A stretch of 17,812 nucleotides of DNA from JAAYZQ01 sp034428935 (lineage in GTDB: Bacteria > Chloroflexota > Anaerolineae > JAAYZQ01): positions 1 through 17,812 of the forward strand of contig DAOUHB010000077.1 of assembly GCA_034428935.1 (NCBI GenBank), written 5' to 3'. The number at the start of each line of letters is the position of its first letter. The first letter of the stretch is position 1. Below the pieces are notes generated by a model, which saw only the letters and a program-made list of their open reading frames with translations, was not told the origin of the DNA and did no database searches. Shown one piece after another: positions 1 through 7,333 of the stretch. The position numbers were made by a program, and so were the translations under genes.

Positions 1-19
1 CTGGAGGGTTGGGGGGAGG

Positions 20-790
20 TCACCCGTCCCGGCGCTGGATCATGGCCTCGATCTGGGCGATGAGGCTGGCGGCGCGCTCTTCCTGCTGCTCCAGGCTCGA
101 GAGCCAGCGGTCGGCGGCGGTCTGGACGTCCTCGTCCGGCCGGGGCGTGTCCAGCGCCTGGCGCAGGTCGGCCCCGGAGCTGGCGTCGAGGTGGAGCATC
201 ATGCGCAGGATGGCCATCTGGCTGTATCCGGCGCGGCTCAACATGCGGATGACGCGCAGGCGGCCGATCTCGGCGGCGCCGTAGAGGCGGTAGCCGCTGT
301 GGGGGTCGCGGGGAATGTGGGCCAGCCCGTTTCGCTCCCAGTTGCGCAGCGCGTCGACGCTGACGCCCAGCAGGCGGGCAGCCTGGCTGATGGTCAGGGG
401 GCGCGCCGTGGAGTCCACGGCGGTGCCGCCGGCCCAGCGCTCCAGGAGCCGGGCCGCGGCCTCGGCCTGGGCCTGCTCGGCCTGGACCAGGGCCAGGTGC
501 CGGTAGGCCCTCTCCAGGGCGCCACCCAGGTCGCCCGAAGCTGCCTGGCGCACCATGTCCCACACCGAGCGGCGGATGCTGCGCCCCGGCCACGGGCCGC
601 GGAGGGCGGTGCGGGCCAGGCGCATCTGGGCCAGGTGGGCGCGGCTGTAGAGCCGGTAGCCGCTGGGGCTGCGCGGTACGGGCTGCAGCAGGCCCCACTC
701 CTCGTACAGCCGCACCGTGTTGGGGTGGACGCCCACCTCGCGGGCCACCTCGGACGTATAGAGATGCTCTCGCGTTTTTTCCCTGGCCAT
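20..790 (-). CDS. Tandem MerR-type transcriptional regulator
   Basis: A 256-residue protein with two MerR-type winged-helix DNA-binding domains. The first is at about residues 10-55 (TSEVAREVGVHPNTVRLYEE, then GLL and SGYRLYS). The second is at about residues 131-178 (ISQAARLLGVSVDALRNWER, then GL and SGYRLYG). A helical stretch at about 225-252, rich in Glu, Gln and Ala, could be the usual MerR dimerisation coil. No Cys pair typical of metal-sensing MerR proteins and no recognisable ligand domain is present, so the signal is unknown. The ATG at 788-790 is preceded by GAGGAG at a good distance, and a promoter lies 35-65 bases upstream. MerR proteins normally carry one such domain per subunit; two in one chain is a minority architecture. 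It is transcribed in the same direction as the surface cluster upstream, but the 336-base gap and own promoter suggest a separate unit. Family assignment is firm; targets are unknown. Confidence 0.9.
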   Translation of the reverse strand: MAREKTREHLYTSEVAREVGVHPNTVRLYEEWGLLQPVPRSPSGYRLYSRAHLAQMRLARTALRGPWPGRSIRRSVWDMVRQAASGDLGGALERAYRHLALVQAEQAQAEAAARLLERWAGGTAVDSTARPLTISQAARLLGVSVDALRNWERNGLAHIPRDPHSGYRLYGAAEIGRLRVIRMLSRAGYSQMAILRMMLHLDASSGADLRQALDTPRPDEDVQTAADRWLSSLEQQEERAASLIAQIEAMIQRRDG

Positions 791-825
791 CGCTCCTCGC
801 CCCCGGCCAAACGTGGCACGTGGAG

Positions 826-854
826 ATTATAGCACCCGGCGGCCCGCGATGCAA
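826..854 (-). promoter_or_regulatory. Sigma-70-type promoter of the MerR gene
   Basis: On the minus strand TTGCAT (849-854) and TATAAT (826-831) are separated by exactly 17 bases, with transcription expected to start near 819 and a leader of about 29 bases. A dyad ACGTG-G-CACGT at 811-821 overlaps the expected start site and could be an autoregulatory operator, which is inference only. Confidence 0.7.
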
Positions 855-1126
855 GCGCGCGCTCCTGGGGTTTGTTCTCTAATCCGATAGATCTCGGGTC
901 ATTTCCCTTTCTCCCAGGCACTTCATGAGTTAATGTCGGTGGATATCGACCTGTGGCGGGCGTTTCTCGGCTATGACCGTGCTGCTTCAAATCCCCGACG
1001 GCGTTGAAAGATCAGCGCTATCAGGGTGCCGACGATCTGGCGAGCACGAATGCCAGGAGTAAGAGCTCACTCCTCCAATGGATCACCCTTGTCTTGCCAT
1101 AGATGTCGACTACGCTGAATCGCGCT
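855..1126. other. Gene-free gap
   Basis: I see no convincing gene between the regulator's promoter and the decayed gene that begins at 1127. Reading frames here are short and match no family I recognise. There is an AGGAGT...ACTCCT inverted repeat near 1056-1076 without a T-run, so it is not a convincing terminator for the cluster to the right. Confidence 0.5.
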
Positions 1127-1898
1127 CTACCATTTGCGGATCATCGCCTTGACGATGCCCTGCTCCCCGTCGAAATCCTCCAAAGCTTGGGCGATGACGC
1201 TGCCAGAAGTGGGATTGTTGTTGACCATGGCATAGCCTGGAACATCCGAGGCCACGAGGATATCGCCGCGCTTCACCGGCCCAACGACCTTGACCGGCAC
1301 CGCGCCTATGACGATGGCCGACCACTCTTGTCGGCTGCTGCACGCCGGCGCCCTGGTTCGGTTCCCACGTGTCCAGGCCCAGAATAGACTAGTGGCTTGT
1401 TACCCTGAGAGGATGTGTGGTGGTCGCAGCCCCGACACCCAGTTTGCCGTTCACCAGGAAATCGTTGGGCGCTTGGCTGGCATTGACCGAGTACACAACG
1501 CCAGTCAACAACTCGCGAGGCGCCATAGTCTCGCCGTTGATTGTGATCTCCAGATACAGGTCACCGCTCAGGTTGGCCGGGTCCATCGCTGTCAGGCTGC
1601 CCAGCAGCACGTTGAACAAGCCGTTCGAGACGAGCACCGACTGCGTCTCCGGCCACCATCGGCGATTACCCCCGCTAGGAGCATCATAAATCGCAAAGGC
1701 CATGCTCACTATGGTGTTCACCGGGTTTCCGCTCAAGTCCGTCAGCGTACCCTGGTAGCTAATGGCCTTAGGAGCCGCGGCCTGTGCGGCCTGCGCTTAT
1801 GGGCTCTTGCCGACGCCCCCTACTTGAGCAAGCAGCAGCAAGCTTAACAGAGCGAGTGCAGTGGCGCGGGTCAGGCATTGTACACCGATTGCCTTCAT
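1127..1898 (-). pseudogene. Decayed fibre-like secreted protein gene (fourth paralogue)
   Basis: This is a broken copy of the fibre-like genes at 3181, 5965 and 7334. The start (ATG at 1896-1898) has the same AAAGGAG ribosome-binding site as the 3181-4281 copy and encodes a signal-peptide-like segment. Codon 34 is TAA (1797-1799), where the 3181-4281 paralogue has CAA in the same context. After it the frame resumes with ISYQGTLTD and the conserved N-terminal domain, then stops at 1389-1391. The whole variable centre is missing: the sequence jumps from a GVGAATT segment (compare GIGTASP in the intact copy) to the C-terminal domain, which lies in another frame with small indels near 1320-1350. 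The last 60 or so residues (VPVKVVGPVKRGDILVAS, ending in AMIRKW) are well preserved. The remnant spans 772 bases against 1101 for the shortest intact copy. Translation restart after codon 34 could still make a short fragment, but a functional product is unlikely. Confidence 0.88.
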
Positions 1899-1922
1899 TG
1901 GTAGACTCCTTTCAGAATGCCG

Positions 1923-2141
1923 CTAGCGGTTCCCGACCATTAACGGCAGGTAGACCCCATACTCTAGCGTAACCGGTTTCCAGGGGCCCCAATAGCCCGG
2001 CACCAGCACGTAGGAAGCACTGGTGCGACGGGATAGGTCCGTGGGTTGGCCCTGGGTGCTGTTCATCACATAGCGAGCCGATGTCTTGGGGCCACCGCCG
2101 CTGCCAAAGACGCTCTTGACGAGGCGATAACCAGCCGATGT
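1923..2141 (-). repeat. Duplicated 3' tail module, copy 1
   Basis: This 219-base segment encodes the last 72 residues of the lysin-like protein. It aligns without gaps to 4306-4524 (53 of 72 residues identical by hand count). The 24-base spacer that follows the stop is also shared (21 of 24 bases identical), as is the start of the next fibre-like gene, so the repeat runs across the gene boundary. Confidence 0.85.
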
Positions 2142-3110
2142 AGGCGGCGTACGCACGGGTTCGACCCGATTGGCTTGTGTGGAGGTGCGTGGGGGAACCG
2201 GAGCACGGGTGTGCTCAGCAGGTTGCGCCAAGATCTCGGTCAGCTCGAAAACCGAGGGTGCCACCACGCCGTTCGGGGTATCGTAGCGGTTGAACGAGTT
2301 GTCAATCGGGCTTGGTTCTCTAGGTTCAGAACCGGCTAACCCTGCAGAAAACTCAAAGCTCGTGGTGTAGTGTCTCCCGGTCGCGACGCACGCCGGCACT
2401 GCGAGGCCACAGAGGCCAGCAGAGCCGTCCCCTGCGAACACAATCGGAAAAGGGCTGGTCTGGATTGCCCTTGATGCGCAGCAGCTAGCCGGCAGGCAGC
2501 CGCAGCAGACACCAGTAGCTGCATCCCACAAAGCCTCCCAGGTATTCAGCAGTTGATCGCAGGATGGCCCCGCGCAGGTGCCCCATATGTCAAGCGCTGC
2601 TCGAAGGGCTTCACGGTCGAACGCTTCCAACCGGAGCATACTGCGGATAGCGTTGTAGTAACCCAGGTTGAGTGTGATGGCAGTTGCTGCCACGCCCATT
2701 TCCTGGTCCTGATAGCTCTGCACTCGGGCGGTGTTAAAGTTGCAGATAACACTCATCTGCTGTGTAGTAGCAAGTGGATTCCAACAGGCCAATGTGTTCT
2801 CCCAAGGCGCCCAGGCTACCAGCGCATCCACCGCGAACTCGCTCAGGGAGACATCGCTCAAACGCTCCACAACTTGCACAAAAAAGTCCCGGCCCACCGC
2901 GTTTCCGGGTACACATGGCTCGGGAGGGCAAGAAGCTTGCGCAGCCGCCACAGGTGGAACCACGAACTGCACCACCCATTGCTGCAACCAGGGCTCTGAT
3001 GCCCGGCTCGCAACGTGCTCAGTGGAGTGCATGCCTCCGATGGAGGCAAAGCTGAACATGGTCAACGCCCAAAGCCACCGCTGCAATCGCGAGGTCGGCT
3101 TGTGTGCCAT
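1923..3110 (-). CDS. Secreted protein, lysin-like head with cysteine cluster and YLPL tail
   Basis: A 395-residue protein. An N-terminal hydrophobic segment (about 10-28) is probably a signal peptide or anchor. The head at about 75-195 contains WNPLATTQ (110-117), then a VQSY segment and TLNLGYYNAI (146-155). From memory this order resembles a small domain found in phage and actinobacterial lysin-like proteins, where a Glu before the NPL motif is conserved (here E104 in APWEN). That match is an unverified recollection, so a cell-wall-cleaving role is inference. Next comes the cluster CCGCLPASCC at 202-211, a long linker, and a 72-residue tail (324-395) with KSVFGSGGG, SASYVLVPGYWG and a terminal VYLPLMV. 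The cluster and tail recur in the CHAP protein at 4306-5868. I chose the second of two adjacent ATGs because AGGAGG sits 4 bases before it; the alternative starts at 3113. It lies 70 bases after the 3181-4281 gene and 24 bases before the pseudogene. Confidence 0.75.
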   Translation of the reverse strand: MAHKPTSRLQRWLWALTMFSFASIGGMHSTEHVASRASEPWLQQWVVQFVVPPVAAAQASCPPEPCVPGNAVGRDFFVQVVERLSDVSLSEFAVDALVAWAPWENTLACWNPLATTQQMSVICNFNTARVQSYQDQEMGVAATAITLNLGYYNAIRSMLRLEAFDREALRAALDIWGTCAGPSCDQLLNTWEALWDAATGVCCGCLPASCCASRAIQTSPFPIVFAGDGSAGLCGLAVPACVATGRHYTTSFEFSAGLAGSEPREPSPIDNSFNRYDTPNGVVAPSVFELTEILAQPAEHTRAPVPPRTSTQANRVEPVRTPPTSAGYRLVKSVFGSGGGPKTSARYVMNSTQGQPTDLSRRTSASYVLVPGYWGPWKPVTLEYGVYLPLMVGNR

Positions 3111-3180
3111 CATCCCTCCTTCAAACATCAATTGGAGCATATAAGGACAAGAGTGTGCGGCAGTGTGCCGCCCGCCCGGC

Positions 3181-4281
3181 TCACATCTTGCGGATCATGG
3201 CCTTGATGACTCCCCGCTCGCCGTCGAACTCCTCCAGCGCCTGGGCGATGACGATGCCAAAGGTTGGATTGGGCGCAGCCATGGCGTAGCCGGGCACACT
3301 CGAGGCGACCAGATAGTCGCCGCGCACCACCGGCCCGAGGACCTTGACGGCCTCTGCGCCGATCACTATCGGCCGGCCCTCCTTGTCGGCAACCGCCTGC
3401 ACAAGTGGATCATTCCGTGTCGCACACCGTTCCAGACGATCACTGCCCCAGCACAGAACATCGCCCTCCTCGAAGCGCTCGATGCGCCCGGCTGCCTGTT
3501 CTTCTGGAGTTTGTAGGTTGGCCTCCGTCAGTGCGCCACAGTTGACACCCCCTGTGGCGTGAAGCACTCCATCTACCCAGACGTCACTGTGCATCCCCAC
3601 GCCACCCCACATGCTGGTGGAACCAGATACGAGCAAGTTCCCACCCACGTTAACATCCGCGCCGAAACTCCCAGCTCCTCCTGCCACAAGACCCTTGTCC
3701 ACGTAGAGGTTGTCATGTATGCCCACAGCGCCCCAGAGGCTGACGGGGCCGTTTGCGATCAGCGCATGGCCCTCCGAGGCGACAATGCGCAGCTTGGCAT
3801 CTGGGCTGGCTGTTCCGATGCCCAGGTTTCCGTTCACAATAAAATCACCGTCGGCCCGCTCGGCCATGACTGCCCGGATGACGCCGGCGATGGACTCGCG
3901 AGGTGTCAACTGCTCGCCGTTGACCTTGATATTGAGCCACAGATCACCGCCCAGGTCGGCCGGGTCGATAGGCGTCACGCTGCCCAACAGCACGCTGAAC
4001 AACCCATCCGACACGAGCACCGACTGTGTCTCGGGCCCCCATTTGAGGTTGCCCACGCTGCGAGCATCATAGATCGCGAATACCATGCTCACAGTGGTGT
4101 TGAACGGGGTTCCACTCGGGTCGGTCAGCATACCCTGGTAACTGATGACCGTCTCCGCGGCGGCCTGCGCCGACTGCGCTTGCGGATTTGCACCGACTCC
4201 CTCCCCTTGGGCAAGGAGCAGACAGCTCAGGAGAACGAGCGCACCGGTCCTGAAAAGGCGTTGTGAAGCAGTTTTCGTCAT
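3181..4281 (-). CDS. Fibre-like secreted protein with VGIGT-type motif
   Basis: A 366-residue exported protein of the fibre-like family in this cluster. Residues 1-32 form a signal peptide. The N-terminal domain (about 47-140) has ISYQGMLTD, FAIYDA, DGLFSVLLGSVTP and GDLWLNIKVNGEQLTPRE. GNLGIGTASP (151-160) matches the (V/L)GIGT-x-P motif common in bacterial tail-fibre-like surface proteins. The centre holds two copies of a 42-residue unit beginning SLWGAVGIHD (181) and SMWGGVGMHS (223). The C-terminal domain (about 246-366) has three conserved Cys (248, 277, 286) and the motif GDYLVASSVPGYAM. A similar GDLLVAS-PGYAM segment is known to me from C-termini of large bacterial surface proteins. 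Function is unknown; a surface fibre or adhesin is inferred. Start: AAAGGAG lies 7 bases before the ATG. It follows the CHAP gene by 24 bases, so cotranscription and coupled translation are likely. It is the smallest intact copy. Confidence 0.85.
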   Translation of the reverse strand: MTKTASQRLFRTGALVLLSCLLLAQGEGVGANPQAQSAQAAAETVISYQGMLTDPSGTPFNTTVSMVFAIYDARSVGNLKWGPETQSVLVSDGLFSVLLGSVTPIDPADLGGDLWLNIKVNGEQLTPRESIAGVIRAVMAERADGDFIVNGNLGIGTASPDAKLRIVASEGHALIANGPVSLWGAVGIHDNLYVDKGLVAGGAGSFGADVNVGGNLLVSGSTSMWGGVGMHSDVWVDGVLHATGGVNCGALTEANLQTPEEQAAGRIERFEEGDVLCWGSDRLERCATRNDPLVQAVADKEGRPIVIGAEAVKVLGPVVRGDYLVASSVPGYAMAAPNPTFGIVIAQALEEFDGERGVIKAMIRKM

Positions 4282-4305
4282 TGGTGGACTCCTTTCAGAA
4301 CCCCG

Positions 4306-4524
4306 TTAGTGACTCTCTACCACCAACGGCAAGTAGACCACATACTCGAATGTCCTCGGCGCCCACCAGCCCCAATATCCCGGCACCAGCACGTAAGAAG
4401 CACTGACACGGCGGGACAGGTCGGTAGTCTGGCCTTGGGTGCCGTTTATGACATAGTGCGTCGAGGTCTTTGTGCCGCCGCCGCTGCCAAAGACGCTCTT
4501 GACGATAGAGTAGTTGGCGGAGGT
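4306..4524 (-). repeat. Duplicated 3' tail module, copy 2
   Basis: Second copy of the 219-base segment at 1923-2141, encoding residues 449-520 of the CHAP protein. Both copies are followed by a near-identical 24-base spacer and the 5' end of a fibre-like gene. This indicates duplication of a tail-plus-fibre unit rather than of the tail alone. Confidence 0.85.
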
Positions 4525-5868
4525 AGGTGGTATGCGTTCGGGCTCGACTGCTTCCCGCAGGGGCAGAGCTTCGTTAGGCAGCGGATCCATGGGAACAGCG
4601 TCTGCCGTGAGGACCTCGACAGGCTCGTACGGTGGGGCTTCGGCTGTGATGGACGGCTCGGCGCCCACGAAAGCAGCCTCGCCAGACGTACCCGATTCCA
4701 CATTTCTCTCTGCTAGTGGAGCACCGCCCTCAGATCTCTCAGTCTGACAGGTCACAGCTGCGGTGCTGTCCCACAGCTTAGCACTGCTAAAGGCCCTAGG
4801 CTCCCTCGATACGTTGGTCGTGAGGAGGTTGCTGGCCTGGGCCCTGGCCGTAGAACAGCAGCTAGCTGGCAGACAGCCGCAGCAGACATCGCCGCGAGGG
4901 TGAATGAACTCAATACCTACCCAACTAGTCTGATCCCAATAGTCAACGCTACAGTCGTACGCACCACCATCCATATCGGAGAATCGAGCTGTGCTGCCGT
5001 CAAAGCTCTCTACATAGGCAACATGATTCTCCCATCCTGGTCGAACATAACCGGAGCGCGGCGTTCCACCGATTGCACCGGTACTGGGTGTACCATTGAC
5101 ACTGAAACCCTCTTCATATGCGCGCGATGTCCAATTTAACGCATCGTTCCAGTAAGGGTACGCTTGACCGCCAGTATCTGGACGTTTGTAACGAGCCCAC
5201 CAAGTGCAGTTTCCTTCATAACAAGGATAAGGATTCGGGTTTGGATCGGTGTAGCCGCAACAGTTCTGGTCTTTAGGAATTATGGATCTGCGAGCCATCT
5301 CAGTGACATCGAAAAGCTCGTTCCCTCTTGCTTTAGTATCGGAAAACCGGAGCGAGTCCAGCATAGTTCGATATGTGCCAAGACTGACGCCGTCATCAGA
5401 TGCTTGGTATTCAATCCGATACACATAGTCAGAATACAACAGAATGACAGTGTGGCGGGCTGGAAACTGCCCATTACCCGGATCGAGAGCGTAGAGGGCC
5501 TTCTGGCCTGCAACGCTCAACCCTCTTTGTACAAGTCCGGCTGGCGGTATGAAGTGGGATTGGTGGGCCTCGTACCACGATTCCAAATCTTTCTCATCCG
5601 GATTTGGAAAGATATCGATGTTGACGCCCGCATACTGTCCCTTGAACAACAACCTTTGTTCTATCACTCCCGGTGTTCCGTCCTGATTGGTCAGTGTGAT
5701 CCCGAGTTGCCAGTTTGCAGGATACTCGGTCGTGAACCTGTACACGGGATCGCTATAGGTTATCCATTGTTCAGCCTGAGCCAGCACTTCTAAGGTTGAG
5801 AATCGCATGAACAGCAGAAGTGCAACCGTCATCGCTGTGAATCGGATTGTAGTTCTTTGCCGTGTCAT
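4306..5868 (-). CDS. Secreted CHAP-domain peptidoglycan hydrolase-like protein with cysteine cluster and YLPL tail
   Basis: A 520-residue exported protein. Residues 1-32 are a signal peptide ending near LAQA. Residues 35-175 (YRFTTEYPANW near the start, TYRTMLDSLRF at the end) resemble the small PsbP/DcrB-like domain of many lipoproteins. Residues about 210-325 form a CHAP domain: GNCTWWA gives the nucleophile C221, and ENHVAYVES gives H282 with a following Glu. CHAP enzymes cleave peptidoglycan peptide or amide bonds, so an extracytoplasmic wall-cleaving role is likely. The CCGCLPASCC cluster is at 329-338, followed by a Glu/Pro/Ala-rich linker and the 72-residue tail (449-520) ending VYLPLVVESH, both shared with the lysin-like protein at 1923-3110. 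I start at 5868 because GGGGAGGGACAT precedes this ATG and the signal peptide begins here; the frame stays open upstream to 5955 with no signal-like sequence. This gene is visibly more AT-rich than the genes on the right. Confidence 0.88.
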   Translation of the reverse strand: MTRQRTTIRFTAMTVALLLFMRFSTLEVLAQAEQWITYSDPVYRFTTEYPANWQLGITLTNQDGTPGVIEQRLLFKGQYAGVNIDIFPNPDEKDLESWYEAHQSHFIPPAGLVQRGLSVAGQKALYALDPGNGQFPARHTVILLYSDYVYRIEYQASDDGVSLGTYRTMLDSLRFSDTKARGNELFDVTEMARRSIIPKDQNCCGYTDPNPNPYPCYEGNCTWWARYKRPDTGGQAYPYWNDALNWTSRAYEEGFSVNGTPSTGAIGGTPRSGYVRPGWENHVAYVESFDGSTARFSDMDGGAYDCSVDYWDQTSWVGIEFIHPRGDVCCGCLPASCCSTARAQASNLLTTNVSREPRAFSSAKLWDSTAAVTCQTERSEGGAPLAERNVESGTSGEAAFVGAEPSITAEAPPYEPVEVLTADAVPMDPLPNEALPLREAVEPERIPPTSANYSIVKSVFGSGGGTKTSTHYVINGTQGQTTDLSRRVSASYVLVPGYWGWWAPRTFEYVVYLPLVVESH

Positions 5869-5964
5869 ATGTCCCTCCCCAGGATAGCCAACAGATTCGA
5901 GCAGTTCACAATAGGTAGTCAGTAACGTTCCATATACTTGGATGCAGATTCTCAATAACTTGAA

Positions 5965-7275
5965 TCAGAATTTCCTGATCATAGCCCTGATGATCCCCCG
6001 CTCGCCGTCAAAATCCTCCAGTGCCTGGGCAATCACCGCACCTGCCTCTGGATCGTTGTTGACCATGGCATAGCCCGGAACCTCTGAGGCGACCAGGATG
6101 TCGCCGCGCCTTGCCGGCCCGAGTACTTTGATCACCTCCGCTCCCATCACAATCGGCCGGCCGCTCTTGTCGGCCACGGCCTGCACCAGCCGGTCGTTCG
6201 GGGTTGCACATTTTTCCAGGCGGTCAAGACCCCAGCACAGGACGTCGCCCTCTTCGAAGCGGTCGCTGCCGCCGGCTGCCTGCTCCTCTTCGGTCTGGAG
6301 GTTGTTCTCGGTGATGGCGCCGCAGCCGATGCTGCCGTTGTCCCACAGGGTCAAGGGGGTCACGTAGTTCGCAAAGTCCGTGCCGTTGGTGCTGACGTCG
6401 AACCGGAGGTCGCCGTTGTCCAGTGGCATCCGCCATAGGCTGCCGGCGCCAACTCGATCGATCTCCTTTAGGACAAGAGCCACAGCACGGTGATGGATCT
6501 GCAGCGCTCCCTCTTCCGATGGATTGCCCGTCCCGATGCCGACATTGCCGCCTTGCGAGATTGTGAATCTCGGAGTACAGATTGCCCCATCGTCTGTGTT
6601 TCCTCCACAATTGACACCGCTGCTGTCCGTCCTGTACTCCCAGATCTGCAGCGAATTCGTGCCATAGGTCTGGTTCATATGCCAGAATGTCCACCAGTGC
6701 GTTCTGTCCGCCTCATCGGTTCGCCATAGCTGCAGGCCGGCGATTCCGCCGGCAGGTGATATGACCTGTAGGTCCCCGTTGACTATCAGGTTACCCCTGG
6801 TCCGTGCCCCGACAGGCAATGTCCCCGCCTCGACCGCGTAGGGCACGCTGGCGATCCGCTCACGGGGCGAGAGCAACTCGTTGTTGACGACGATATCCAG
6901 CCACAGGTCGCCGGTGAGGCTCGCCGAGCTTATGGGCAGCACGCTGCCGAGCAGCACGTGGAACAGGCCGTTCGTGACCTGGACAGTCTGTGTCTCAACA
7001 CCCCACTTCCGGGTGCCGCCGGTGGCGGCGTCGTATAACGCGAACTTCATGGTCACCGTCGCGTTCACCGGGTTGCCATTCTGGTCTGTAAGGGTACCCT
7101 GGTAGTTCACCAGTGTGCTCGAGGGAGCCAGCATTGCGCCCGGCTCTGCCGGGACCGATTCTTCGCGTACCACCTCAGGCTGAGCTGCCGCGCCCTGGCC
7201 CACCAACACCAGTAGCAGCCCCAGCACGAGCACCAGGCTCGTCCTGGTTACCTTGTGTCCGGTCATGCTTTTCAT
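5965..7275 (-). CDS. Fibre-like secreted protein with VGIGT motif
   Basis: A 436-residue exported protein, paralogue of the genes at 3181 and 7334. The signal peptide is at 1-32. The N-terminal domain (about 56-150) has VNYQGTLTDQNGNPVN, KFALYDAATGG, NGLFHVLLGSV and GDLWLDIVVNN, then SPRERIASVPYAVEA. The centre (about 160-315) is its own: aromatic-rich (HWWTFWHMNQ at 193-202), with NVGIGTGNP at 244-252, then GAGSLWRMPLD and LRFD shared only with the 7334 copy. The C-terminal domain (317-436) has GCGAITENNLQ, three conserved Cys (318, 347, 356), and GDILVASEVPGYAM. The ATG at 7273-7275 has AGGAG 7 bases upstream; the frame extends 16 codons further with nothing signal-like. It follows the 7334 gene by 58 bases and precedes the CHAP gene by 96. 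Role unknown; the architecture suggests an exported, possibly trimeric, surface fibre. Confidence 0.85.
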   Translation of the reverse strand: MKSMTGHKVTRTSLVLVLGLLLVLVGQGAAAQPEVVREESVPAEPGAMLAPSSTLVNYQGTLTDQNGNPVNATVTMKFALYDAATGGTRKWGVETQTVQVTNGLFHVLLGSVLPISSASLTGDLWLDIVVNNELLSPRERIASVPYAVEAGTLPVGARTRGNLIVNGDLQVISPAGGIAGLQLWRTDEADRTHWWTFWHMNQTYGTNSLQIWEYRTDSSGVNCGGNTDDGAICTPRFTISQGGNVGIGTGNPSEEGALQIHHRAVALVLKEIDRVGAGSLWRMPLDNGDLRFDVSTNGTDFANYVTPLTLWDNGSIGCGAITENNLQTEEEQAAGGSDRFEEGDVLCWGLDRLEKCATPNDRLVQAVADKSGRPIVMGAEVIKVLGPARRGDILVASEVPGYAMVNNDPEAGAVIAQALEDFDGERGIIRAMIRKF

Positions 7276-7333
7276 CGTCACTCTCCTCTCTCTGTGAAGT
7301 GATTCTCCTTGCCGGCCGGTCACCCCCGCCGCG

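Noticed and set aside
191..832. Plus-strand open frame over the MerR gene
   Set aside because: Ala/Gly/His/Gln-rich shadow of the well-supported minus-strand regulator.
1056..1076. Inverted repeat as a terminator for the surface cluster
   Set aside because: Short interrupted stem with almost no loop and no T-run on the relevant strand.
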